Part shown: positions 1 to 10,082 of the stretch, in pieces
Position numbering within the stretch: position 1 is the first letter of the stretch
Layout: every line of letters starts with the position of its first letter
NCBI GenBank assembly: GCA_029298735.1
Contig: JANSLP010000023.1
Coordinates: forward strand, 1 to 64,000
Source: Ophiostoma sp. CBS 140.51
Lineage: Eukaryota > Ascomycota > Sordariomycetes > Ophiostomatales > Ophiostomataceae
Direction of reading: 5' to 3'
DNA length: 64,000 nucleotides
Program-made: the position numbers and the translations under genes
Notes under the pieces: generated by a model
Seen by the model: the letters and a program-made list of their open reading frames with translations, nothing else
Databases searched by the model: none
Told to the model about the DNA's origin: nothing

Positions 1-837
1 TCGTATGTAGCTTTTTGTACCTGTGGATCGATTTCAGACGATTTCACCAATCAAAAGGAAGTCCACAAAAAAAGTAATATTTTCGGCCCCAAGGAGATAC
101 ACTGTCATACAGTTGTCACTTTCTGTTGTGCACCCCACTCGACTCTCCCAAACCAGTCGTTCACAGTTCACAACCCACCAAGATATACAGCCGCATTACA
201 TCTCTCTTCTCTTCTCGAAAGTCCTCACACCCGGGCTACACAGCTGTCTCCGAAGACGGCTTTTCCGCTGTGCCAGCAGCGTGGACACAACCGATAGGGC
301 TCTTGGGCTCTTCAGCGACCCCCGGCTCGACCGGCATCATCTTTTGACACTCATTCTGTCGCCTACTTGTCTGCCTGCTTCCCCAACCACAGCTAGGCTG
401 CTCCAGTTTTAAATAGCCTCGTTTTTGGCACTACCGATCTGCCACGGGCCCGCTGCCACTACTGCTGCGACGCAAGACACGCAAGACACGCATGTCTTTG
501 TGCTTTGTGCTCCATTTCAGTACCCTGAACGAATTCTTTCTGTCTTACCTTTTTTGCGCTCACGTCGATGTGCTTCTAGGCCTCTTTCTCGGACTCTCTG
601 TGGCTTTCTTTTGTCCCTGGTCTATTCCTACCCCATTTGTCGGGTCCAACGGTTATTGTCATCTAAAAGTATCACTCGGGTCAGAGAGTATCACAGAGAC
701 TCAACGAGACAGCCCGACGACCAAGAGACTACAGGCTCCTTTTCTTTTTCTGTTCTCCCATCACCGCCGGCCTTTTACACCGTTGAGTCCTCTTCCGCCG
801 TTTGTCTGGTACCACCGCTTCCTTCGACCCCGCCGCC
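1..837. other. Upstream region and probable 5' leader of ATE1
   Basis: No gene is supported here. The + strand is rich in C and T, especially after about position 500, which fits a promoter and leader for the ATE1 gene starting at 838. A 9-bp direct repeat (gcaagacac twice) lies near 475-490. The open frames present are short, mutually overlapping and of biased composition, and none resembles a known protein. Confidence 0.5.
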
Positions 838-3800
838 ATGGAGACCCCCGACACGAGCTCTCTGAGAGACAATCTTTCATATATTATGCCAATTGGTGAG
901 TTTGTTTCTCTTCATTTTTTGTCATTCTTTTTTTCGTGCTGTGGTCACACTGCCCGTGTGTCGCCTGGTACTCCCCACACACATACTTGTACAGACGTAC
1001 CAGACATACACACACATATATGCACCTGTACGAGGAATGCAGTGCTTCTCAACATATGTGCTCCCCTTTCCCTTTGAATAATAATCTTCTTGCTTCACCT
1101 CACCCAAAAATTACACTTGCACCAAAATCCGCCCAGTCTCTCGCTCGCCCTCTCTCGCCCAACCATTTCCCCTCGTGCGTCGTGCGGCCCCGTCCGTTGG
1201 CCCTTCTAGATCAACCTATGTCGAACGCTCCCAAGACCGCATATTCCCCCACTTTGCTCATAGGCTCCTTGGCCGAAATGGATGCACCAACCACGCATCT
1301 GGGTGTTAAGCTTTTTTTCACTTTTCATTTTCTGCCTCTCGTGGTTCGCGAGATCCGATCCACTACCACCACCCAACTCTTTTTATTTACTTTTCGTTTC
1401 TTGGAGAGTCGCATCCCACCTCGCTGTGCCCTCTTTCCTCACATAACACCCTTTCTTTGAATTTCTTTCAATTCGTCTGCAGACCCTCATGCAGACCCGA
1501 GTGGTGGCCGTGATGTCGGATGCCAAATTCGGGTGTGATCTCTACTGGCTCACATCATTTGCTTTACTGCCTCATTGGCTTCTTGATCCTTGATGTGCTC
1601 CTTGCCTAGCGGCGTGGGAGGTTTCTTGATTCTCCATTGCCCACGTATTACGTTTATGTTCTAGTCCTCATGCCCATGTGACCCTTTTTTCATCCTCGAT
1701 GTTTGTTGTCGGCATGCCTCATGTCCCGGATGTGCAGCAGCAGACAGGCCACTCGTCGTGCCCCATTGGGCCTCGTTTTTGTCTTTCTTTGATATTTGCA
1801 GTACTGACAATGCCTGCCCTTTTGTTCCCATTTAGGCTACTGTAACTCTCCAACATGCGGTTACTGTCACAATGATGGCAGCGATTCGAGGGCAAAGAAA
1901 CGTAAGTAGCGTTACCTTTCTTGTTTCATTTTGCTTTGATACGCCTGCACCCTGAATGATCCGACGCCACCATCCTATCGGACAAACTACATCAGCCAAT
2001 GCCGTGTTGACGTTGATCTGCTGCTGCTTGTCACCTCGCCGGTTACCTACCACAGTAGGTCAATTGCCTTTATTGGCAATGACACTGCCAGCCAACAACT
2101 AGTCCATGGGCTATGCCTGGCAGACAGACCCCCACGCAGGAACCCCGGATCTCTTTCCCATTGTCGCATCACCGTTCTCCGTCCACCGACGCCGTTCTCG
2201 GTAGTCGACTGAGAGTGCAGTGCTGCGTAATGCGGCGCTATTTTCTGACTTTTGTTTTGCTGAGAAGAACCGCTGTGACGTGTTTTTGATTTTAATTATT
2301 CCCATACTTGCCTGATTCTAACAGTATCCCAGGGTATTCTTACTATACGAGTAGTCACTCTTTAACGACCCAGCTGTACCAGACTTTACTAGATCGCTGT
2401 TGGAGACGGTCCGGTACACTACTCTACCGTCCCAACCAAAAAGATGCATGCTGCCCGCACTATTCCATCCGTCTGGACTCCGATGCATTCCATGCTTCAC
2501 GGGACCAGCGCCAAGCTATCAACCGGTTCAACCGATATATTATCGGAGACTCGTATGCGAAGCAAGCTGCACGCGTGAATCCCCGATCCCGTGCGGATGC
2601 AAAGCGACGTGATACGACATTCGATCTACTCGAGCGCATCCATGAAGCAGAAAGCGACAAGCTGCCAGTATTCTCCACATCGCAGACCTCTAGATCTAGC
2701 AAGAAGCAGAAGGCGAATGGTAGCAACGATGGTGAGGCACCGCCAGCTCCAACACCGGCAGAGTCTGAATCCGCAAAGACCATTGAACCAGCCCACCGGT
2801 TTGAAGTGACCCTGGAGCCAGACACATACACCGACGAAAAGTATGCGGTTTTTGAAAACTACCAGCGCATCGTGCACAAGGAGCCACCGTCCAAAATTTC
2901 GAAAAAAGGCTTCACCGGTTTTCTTTGTGACTCCCCGTTGCGGCGAGAAACTATTACAGACAAAAACGGCCGGGACAAGAAGCTCGGGTCGTATCACCAG
3001 TGCTATTGGCTTGATGGTCGTCTTGTGGCTGTCGGTATTCTGGACCTGCTGCCGGACTGCGTCAGTGCCGTGTACTTTATGTACCACGAGTCCATCCACG
3101 ACTGGAGCCCTGGCAAACTCGGTGCACTGCGAGAAATTGCGCTGGCTATGGAGGGCGGCTATCGCTGGTGGTACTCGGGCTACTACATTCACAACTGCCC
3201 CAAGATGCGGTACAAGATAGATTTTTCGCCGCAGTACATCCTTGACCCCGAGCTGCCAGCCAGCTGGGATCTTTTGGACAAGAAGGCGCTCGCCCTGCTG
3301 GACAAAAAGGCGTATGTGAGCTTATCGCATGAGCGGTTGATGGAGTACAAGCGCGAACTGCAGGCGAAGCACCCAGATGGTCATATCGACGGTAACGGCG
3401 ACAAGTATGGCTTTGGCCTCTTCGGTTTGGGCAAGGCACCGGCGTTCCATGCACCGGCAGTAGACGAGCCTGTCACTACCGAAGGTGCTGAGAATATCGA
3501 AGGTATAGATGCAGCAACCGATGCTGCCAGCGAAGACTGGGACGAGCAGGAGAACTCAAAGCCGAGCGACAACAACTCTGAAGACGACGAGGACGACGGT
3601 GGCGACGGGCCACGCAGGCCACTCTTTACGAGCAACATGCCGGGATTGCCGCCCATGACGAACATTTTGCGCTTCCAGCTCGATAACATCCCAATCCTGA
3701 CAAGCACCTATCCAGACCGTATGTTCCCGGTCAATCTCCTGACCGTTTGGGAAGACGGGACAATAACGGATGGCACCAGTTTCAAGAATAAGGTTGCGGA

Positions 3801-3867
3801 ACTGGTGGCTATGATGGGCTCGGACTTGACGTCTCAGCTGTGCCTCGATTACCGGGGACATAGATAG
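838..3867 (+). CDS. ATE1: Arginyl-tRNA--protein transferase (ATE1)
   Basis: Joins 838-895, 1836-1901 and 2333-3867, giving 552 residues. The enzyme moves arginine from Arg-tRNA to N-terminal Asp, Glu or oxidised Cys, creating an N-degron for the ubiquitin-proteasome route; it acts in cytosol and nucleus. The N-terminal ATE domain (about residues 12-90) has Cys22, the CGYC pair (Cys27, Cys30) and the adjacent Cys81-Cys82, the cysteines of the family's metal or Fe-S site. The C-terminal GNAT-like domain carries the hallmark HNCPKMRYK near residue 325. An acidic tract (about 440-470) precedes a fungal tail. The start ATG has a near-ideal context (cgccgccATGg) and its exon encodes the family opening SYIMPIG. 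Splicing restores the expected protein exactly: phase-1 joins give G-YC and KK-R-YSYY. Introns are 940 and 431 nt, long for this genome; the first ends with tactgac then tttag. Confidence 0.95.
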
Positions 3868-3909
3868 TAACAGTCCCCTATGGTGTGGTATGAGTCTTCT
3901 GCTCATACC

Positions 3910-4021
3910 TTCTTTTAGAATATGATTCTTTTGGCACATTATTCATTTAGCACATTATGCTTTTGGCATATCATTCTTTTGGGTAGCATCTAGATTTTTA
4001 GTATATTTCTTTTTAGTTTAT
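3910..4021 (+). repeat. Degenerate 16-nt tandem array 3' of ATE1
   Basis: Starting 43 nt after the ATE1 stop, the sequence can be cut into consecutive 16-nt units at 3910, 3926, 3942, 3958 and 3974, followed by two weaker units at 3990 and 4006. The first four units follow roughly ttcttttrgcayatta, the T-rich half being best kept. The array is AT-rich and probably lies in the ATE1 3' UTR or at its poly(A) site. I found no similar array elsewhere in the window. Confidence 0.7.
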
Positions 4022-5715
4022 ATGAACATTTTGTCAATATATCCCCCGCAGTCGTGTGAGGATAATGCACTGGTTAGTCGAGAGGAATATCTAGCCGTGT
4101 GAATATACCAATCATCTGTGGCACTCCCGAAGTGTCTTTCTACTAATACACATCGCACGCGACACATTCCCTGTCTCGGTCTGGCCTGCCCTTGTAAAGA
4201 GGCGAAATATGCTAACAGAGTTCTCTCTCTTTCAGTATATGCCTCTTGTCGGTGAACTGTTTTGGGCAAGAGATCACATGCCCGTATTGGGCTGTCGGTC
4301 AAGGCAGAGTTTTTTACTCCCTTTCCCTCTCTCGCTCGCGGGGGCACCCCGCCAACGCCGCGTCAGCCTCAAGCCACCGGAGAGGAGCCGAGGCGGGATG
4401 GAATCAGCGAGAGTGAGGTCGGGAAAGAAGATGAAAGAGGTAAAGGCTCAGCTTCTTGCGTGAGAGGAAGTAGGTCACGAGGGCGAAGTCTAAATACGTG
4501 GCTATCAGGCGAATGTTTTCTTCAGAAGGAGCCGAAGTGGCAAACTACAACGCACATGTATGTACGTAAGATTTATTTGGGCGAGTCATGATATGCGTGG
4601 GGAGTGAGATATCATGTGGGATGGCGATCATAGGACTTGACAGCGATTTTCTTCAATAACAGAGCAGGATGCAGGCCACAGCCTCGCTCACGGACATCCT
4701 TGATTCTGCGTGGGGGCTATAGACACAGAAGAATAGTACTCTTACAAGATCAAGAGGTACCTGAGTGTACCTTTCTTTGTCTCAGGTACCCTTGATTCTT
4801 CTACATGATGTACACTTTTATCAAGATTTGATGAGGTAGGTGAGTGCTTTGCATCATGGTTTGTTTGGTTTCTCTTGTTCTTCTTCATATTTTTCTCTGG
4901 GCAATAAAAATCGTGAAAATTGCTTCTATTTAATAACGGCCCAATTTATTGAAGAAGTCAGCATTCTCAATTACGAGCTTGGAGGTGTTGGCCTTTTGTA
5001 GCGAGCGTTGAGCATACATCGAGAATTCAAAGGCGATGCCATCGCCACGTACAGAGAGCAGCATAACCAAACAGGTAGTTTTATTTCATGCCACCAGTTT
5101 ATTTTGTTCTTTTGCAACATTTCAGAAGCTTTGCATCTGTACCAAATTTTTGCGACATCTTTCATGAAAAGGGATAGCAGATGCTCGAGTGAAAATTGAC
5201 GATGCTTCATGGCCACTCGACGGTGACGTTGTTCAAAGATGACCTCTGATTGGCTACTTCGATCTGGAGAAGAGAAATGGGGCCCAAGACGGAGGCTTTG
5301 CACGTGCGGAGACATGTGACGTGATTATTCATCCAAGCGCCCGTCTTGGACTAACGCATTTCTGGGACGAAAAGTTAGGGCTGGCCACAAGAAAAATCAC
5401 TTTTGCTGCGACGGAGGGCGGGAAAACTAAGCGCAAAAAAAGTGCGAGCCCCACTTTTCTGTGTGAAAAATACCAATTCCGACCGCCAAAAAAAGAGTGG
5501 CCCCAGTCTGGGAAAGAGCAAGCGTCTGGGAAAGTATCAGAAAAAAAGTGTGTGAAAGGATCTTTTCCCCCCTCCTCTTTTTGACCCTTTCTCCTCTCCC
5601 AACACCCAACGACCAATATCGACAACCATCGCCATCTCGAGAGAACTCTGGTTTGTTCACCTCTCCTCGACTTGTTTTCTTCATATCCTTTTTCTTTTCT
5701 AACTCGACAGTCACA
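4022..5715. other. Intergenic: ATE1 3' side and eL15 promoter
   Basis: No gene is supported. It contains a strong stem-loop at 4748-4797, entered separately. Upstream of eL15 there is CACGTG at 5301-5306, TGACGTGA shortly after it and TTAGGG at 5375-5380. A CT-rich tract (about 5565-5715) then leads into the start codon, as expected for a ribosomal-protein core promoter and leader. Assigning factors to these short motifs is inference. Confidence 0.5.
4748..4797. repeat. Inverted repeat / 17-bp stem-loop
   Basis: The arms 4748-4765 and 4781-4797 pair over 17 base pairs with one bulged A (4755) and one outer G-T pair, around a 15-nt loop. The core arm is GGTACCTGAG against CTCAGGTACC. It lies about 880 bp after the ATE1 stop and 920 bp before the eL15 start, in no recognisable gene. 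It could fold as RNA or extrude as DNA; nothing marks it as a mobile-element end. Confidence 0.7.
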
Positions 5716-6892
5716 ATGGGTGCCCTCAAGTACGTCGAAGAGCTCCAGAAGCGCAAGCAGTCGGATGTGCTGCGTTTCCTCCTGCGCGTCCGCTGCTGGG
5801 AAGTACGTTGAAACAATACCACCCGTTCTCTTGAACATCAAGACAACAACTTTCGAAAAACAAGCCTCTTCCATTTCCCTTTGTTGCCTGTCCTTCTCCA
5901 CGAAAAGGCAGAACCATACAACGCCAGGCCGAGTTGTCGGGAGGAGGAGAGACGAGAGGACGCGAGAGGCATGGGGTTTGATGGGAAGGGATTGAGAGAG
6001 GGACGGCGAGACGAGTAGGATGGCGATGAGGCATTGGAAAGAATGTGTCGAGTGGCAAGCGAGGGACGAAGAAGAGAGACGGTGACAGTTTCTTTTCCTC
6101 GTGCAAAACCCTCAATTGCCATCTCGACAGGTTTTTCACAGCCTCGATCGCCGACCTGCTTTGTTCTCATCAAAGTCCTCCCCTCTCACACCTCTTCACA
6201 TCATCCCGTGTCTTACTGACCGCTCTCTTCGACTCTCCTGTCTTTTCCCGACTTCCGTCTTGGGACCCCGGGCATAAAGACACTTGTTGATCATTGTCGC
6301 TTGTCATTGAAATTTGTTATATGGGTTTCAATCCAATGCTGACTGAGAGTGTTTTTTGCAATTATAGTACCGCCAGCTGAACGTCATCCACCGTGCCTCG
6401 CGCCCCTCGCGCCCTGACAAGGCTCGCCGCCTCGGTTACAAGGCCAAGCAGGGCTATGTCATCTACCGCGTGCGTGTCCGCCGTGGTGGCCGCAAGAAGC
6501 CCGTTCGCAAGGGTGCTACTTACGGCAAGCCCACCAACCAGGGTGTGAACCAGCTCAAGTACCAGCGCTCGCTCAAGTCGACTGCTGAGGAGCGTGTCGG
6601 CCGCCGCTGCGCCAACCTGCGCGTCCTGAACTCGTACTGGATCAACCAGGACTCCACCTACAAGTACTTCGAGGTCATCCTCGTCGACCCCCAGCACGCC
6701 GCCATCCGCCGCGACCCCCGCATCAACTGGATCGTCAACCCCGTCCACAAGCACCGCGAGTCGCGCGGTCTTACCGCCACCGGCAAGAAGTCCCGCGGTC
6801 TCAACAAGGGCCACAAGTTCAACAAGACCCGCGCTGGCCGCCGCAAGACCTGGAAGCGCCACAACACCCTGTCCCTGTGGCGCTACCGGTAA
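5716..6892 (+). CDS. RPL15: 60S ribosomal protein eL15
   Basis: Joins 5716-5802 and 6368-6892, giving 203 residues, against 204 in yeast and human. It is a structural protein of the large ribosomal subunit. Exon 1 encodes the family N-terminus (MGALKYVEELQKRKQSD...) and exon 2 continues in phase 0 with YRQLNVIHR; the basic C-terminus (KTRAGRRKTWKRHNTLSLWR) is complete. The ATG follows a CT-rich leader with the context tcacaATGg. The single intron is 565 nt, roughly ten times the usual intron length here, with a branch-like tgctgac about 25 nt before its acceptor. I looked for C/D snoRNA boxes in it and found no convincing pair. GC-rich, strongly biased codon use in exon 2 fits very high expression. 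Confidence 0.98.
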
Positions 6893-7886
6893 ACGTAGCG
6901 CGGCTCCTGCCGTGTCTGCTGTTTATGCTGGTAGTTGTGTTGCTGCTTGCGGGACAAGAAGGGGAGGCGGAGTCGTTAGCGCCGTCACCGATGGCGACGG
7001 CGTTGATGAGAACGTCGTGGTTTGTCGTGGCGGCAACCTTGGACGGAAAGCCGGTCTGTGGGCGCAGGGCGCTGCCGATGCTTTGTCTCTTTTCGGGGAA
7101 AGTGTTGTGCATACTGCTGCCTCTCTCCTTTGCTTTGCTACGCTGCTACGGTGACGGAAACATCAAAGGAGGGATCCGGTTGACGGAAAAGGCATATGGA
7201 GAAAAAGGAGATGCCGGAAAGGGGACGGTTCTTCTATGACGGATTAAAAAAATTACATTGGGAAATTTGCCTTTTAGCAATAAAGACGCTCCCGACCATA
7301 AAGGCGGGAAGTAGTTCATTCTTCAAAGATGACTGGTTGTATGAATGTGATTCGTGATATGTATTCCAATGTGATGATGTACTTGCGCTGTGGCTGCCGG
7401 GGTTGGAAGACCGCCTTCTACTCAATGGCTTGAGAGAAATTTCAAATTAAGAACTTCTGAATTTATGAGGTTTTGTGAGTGAAGTTTCACGTGAAGAGCA
7501 GGTACAATACCCACACAAATTATACGAAGGGTGCCCATACATGCACAAGATATACATCCACAACCACGATGAATATATCGTTAAAGTCAACATTCAACTT
7601 GGAGGAATTCAGGGAAGTTTTTTCAATATCTGTAAGCATTCGCTGTATATCGCTATGCAACAAACTAAAATACATTTTGGAAAGATATGCGTTTATCTGC
7701 GTAAATCCAACCAAACTCAACTATGCCAAGCAACATAAATCGTACACGAGAGGCTTCTGTAGCTCTGCCACCTTTTTGTCTTTTCTATTATGCACGCTTT
7801 GTGCCTCCGTGTGTCAATGTGTTGACAGCCGGCCAGCAGCAGCCAACGTGGTCAAAACGCACTGAAGACAGAACCCCTGTCAAAAC
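6893..7886. other. Intergenic between convergent eL15 and SDR genes
   Basis: This holds the 3' ends of two convergent genes, eL15 (+) and the SDR (-). Just after the eL15 stop there is a GC-rich hairpin (6976-7006). From about 7240 to 7740 the sequence is AT-rich with no credible reading frame; poly(A) signals of both genes probably sit here. No gene is supported. Confidence 0.5.
6976..7006 (+). repeat. Stem-loop in eL15 3' region
   Basis: The arms 6976-6986 and 6996-7006 form an 11-bp stem, nine Watson-Crick pairs and two G-T, around a 9-nt loop. Its core is CGCCGTC against GACGGCG. It lies 84 nt after the eL15 stop codon, so it is probably within the mRNA 3' UTR. Confidence 0.55.
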
Positions 7887-9046
7887 CTACGAAGTCTCAA
7901 TCAGGATGGCCTGCTTCTCCTTCTGCTGCTGTGACTTGCGCTCTGCCGCGGCTTTCCGGCCAATAAACGTCGCCATGGCCGTGTCGACACCCGATGCCCA
8001 CCGCGCCAGCTGCTGCAAGCTCAACGGCAGCACATGGTACCAAGAGACCCAGCGGGCATACAGGGGCATGCCAATGGACTCGGCACGGCCATTGTCAATG
8101 GCGTTGATAATGTCCTTGGCGACATCGACGGGTTCGACGACGGGCGCAAAGAAGGAGTTGGGTGTCTGTACGCCGTAAAAGAGCGGGGTGCTGAGCTGGC
8201 CGAGTGTGACGAGAACAGTACGGATGTCTGGGTGGCTGGTCTTGAGCTCGGCCGTCAGGGAGCGGTGCAGGGCCGATAGACCGGCCTTGGAGGCAGCGTA
8301 GTCGGACAGCTGGGCGGCGCCGAGCTCGCCGAGCACACTGGTAATGGTGACAATGGTGCCGCCGAGACCGCTGCGGGCAATGCCCGGAATAAAAGCCTTG
8401 AGGGTGTAGAAGTGGGAGGCAAGGTTGGTGAAGAGGGTACGGTCAATCTCGGCGTAATCGAGGTCGAGCAGGCGCTTGCCGTTGACAATAGCGGCGTTGT
8501 TAATCAGAACAGTGGGTGGGCCGAGCTGTATCGTTAGTATGCGCAAATCAAACAGAACAGGGATGGGAGAAAACTTACATCTCTCTCAATGTCGGCGGCA
8601 GCCTTGACGACCTGCTCCTTGTTGGTAATGTCGCACTTGTAGTAGGTGACACCGCGGGCTTCGCCGTTCTCCATCTCCTTGACGTCCAGAACGGCAACGC
8701 TGGCACCACGCATGCCGTAGACTTCGGCGATCAAGAGACCGAGGCCACTGGCGCCGCCAGTAATAACAATAACCTCTTCGCTCAGGTCGACGACTCGCGG
8801 CAGGCCAAAGGCAATGCGCCGGTTGATGGCGCTCAAGATCCAGCCAACGGTCACGAGCGAGGCGTAGACCATGGACGTGCGGATCGGCATGGCTGTCCAC
8901 TCCATGTGCTCGGCGCGGAAGCACAGCACAACGACCCAGGCGACAAAGGGGTGCAGGAAGGTGACATAGAGGACCTTGAGGACGAGGTCGATGGAGAAGG
9001 GCGCGAACCACGACTCGCGCGTTGGCGGGCGCTGGTAGGCGTCCAT
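7887..9046 (-). CDS. Membrane short-chain dehydrogenase/reductase (SDR16C-like)
   Basis: Complement of join(7887-8525, 8579-9046), 368 residues. It is a classical SDR: the Rossmann dinucleotide motif TGGASGLG is at 96-103, NNAA at 165-168, the active-site Ser near 219 and YAASK at 232-236, so the catalytic triad is intact. Two hydrophobic segments (about 19-43 and 57-72) precede the fold, as in the membrane-bound retinol/17-beta-hydroxysteroid dehydrogenase-like SDR16C group of ER or lipid-droplet enzymes. The substrate cannot be read from sequence; a lipid or retinoid-like alcohol is plausible. The 53-nt intron (8526-8578) has a catactaac branch site and joins ...DIERD to LGPPT in phase 0. 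The gene is divergent from RPN6 with 1,036 bp between the start codons, and its leader is pyrimidine-rich on its own strand (purine-rich at 9050-9330 as written). Confidence 0.9.
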
Positions 9047-10082
9047 TGTGTGAGGGGGGAGGTGAGGCAGGGAAAAGGTGAAGAAAGAGAGTGCGGTCGA
9101 AGATTTGTCGACGCGATGAAGAGATCAGACGAAAGAAGAGAGTGAAGCTTGTGAAGAGGAGAAAGAAAGAAAAGAAGAAAAGAGAAAGACAGATTGAGAC
9201 CCTTGAGAAATATGAGGCGTTCTAGGTTACGGCCAGCGTGACGAGAGTAAAAAAAAATAGGATGATGGGGGAAGAAATAGGATGTGCAGAAATCAGAAAT
9301 GAGACGAAGAGGATGGAAAAGTCCAAAAATCGAGGAGCGGACACGGAGCAATTTCGATGTTACGACACCAAGGCACACAAAAAAAGGGACGATACCGAGC
9401 GTTCTTTCCCTTCTTTTTCTTCTGTTCTGCTGGGTCCTTCCTGCCTTTGAAACGTCGCCCAGGGGAAGCACTCGGACTGAGAAACGTTTCGAGGTTTCGA
9501 CGAGGGGCCGTCAGTGGGGGCTGGCCCGACGTGCGGCAGGCCTGAGAGCTCCCTTGGAGCTGCTGTGGAGGAAGGTGTCTCTGTGCAGTGTAGGGTGTCT
9601 CCAGCGTCAGGGGTTCGCAAGTGACAGCCAATCAGAAGGTGGAACCGTGTTTTCAAGCGCCCTCAGTTCTATTTGGGGAGTGGGTGGGTTGAGATGAGCT
9701 GGAAATACACGTGATATTACCACGTGATGTGCTTTGTCAACCGGCGGTTGCTCCACAGACGACGCCTTCGCGTCCATTGGCAACCTGGAGGGAGGGCAGC
9801 AGCGGCGAGAGCTCTCAGTCCAGCCTCGAAATCTGTTTGTCCAGCCGCATAGCTTCGCCTTCCACGTCCTACCTTGCATCCCATCACATCGAATGCACAT
9901 CCATCGCACATCACAGCGCATACGACCTTGCATATCCGTTTTGCATTTTCATTTGTGACGAATCGAGCTGTTTTTGTTGCTCATCTCGACGACAATTCTT
10001 ACGATCACCAACTCCCCCTCCTCATCTTCGACGACATCATCACGACCCTACACCTCCCACCACAACTCACACACACATCACC
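9047..10082. promoter_or_regulatory. Divergent promoter region SDR / RPN6
   Basis: This is the shared region between the SDR start (-) and the RPN6 start (+). It holds a CCAAT box (9628-9632), two CACGTGAT copies 13 bp apart (9708-9715 and 9721-9728), a purine-rich half toward the SDR and a CT-rich half toward RPN6. An upstream ORF of 21 codons (9893-9958) lies in the probable RPN6 leader. I looked for a yeast-type proteasome-associated element (GGTGGCAAA) and found none. Confidence 0.55.
9708..9728. promoter_or_regulatory. Twin E-boxes (CACGTGAT x2)
   Basis: CACGTG occurs at 9708-9713 and 9721-9726, each followed by AT, with starts 13 bp apart. Such sites bind basic helix-loop-helix factors of the Cbf1/Tye7/SREBP kind in fungi. 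The pair lies 357-375 bp upstream of the RPN6 start and about 660-680 bp upstream of the SDR start. Function is inferred from the motif alone. Confidence 0.5.

Noticed and set aside
5803..6367. Possible intronic C/D snoRNA in eL15
   Set aside because: A gatgag-like C box and a ctga D box exist but are about 320 nt apart, with no terminal stem. This does not fit a box C/D RNA.
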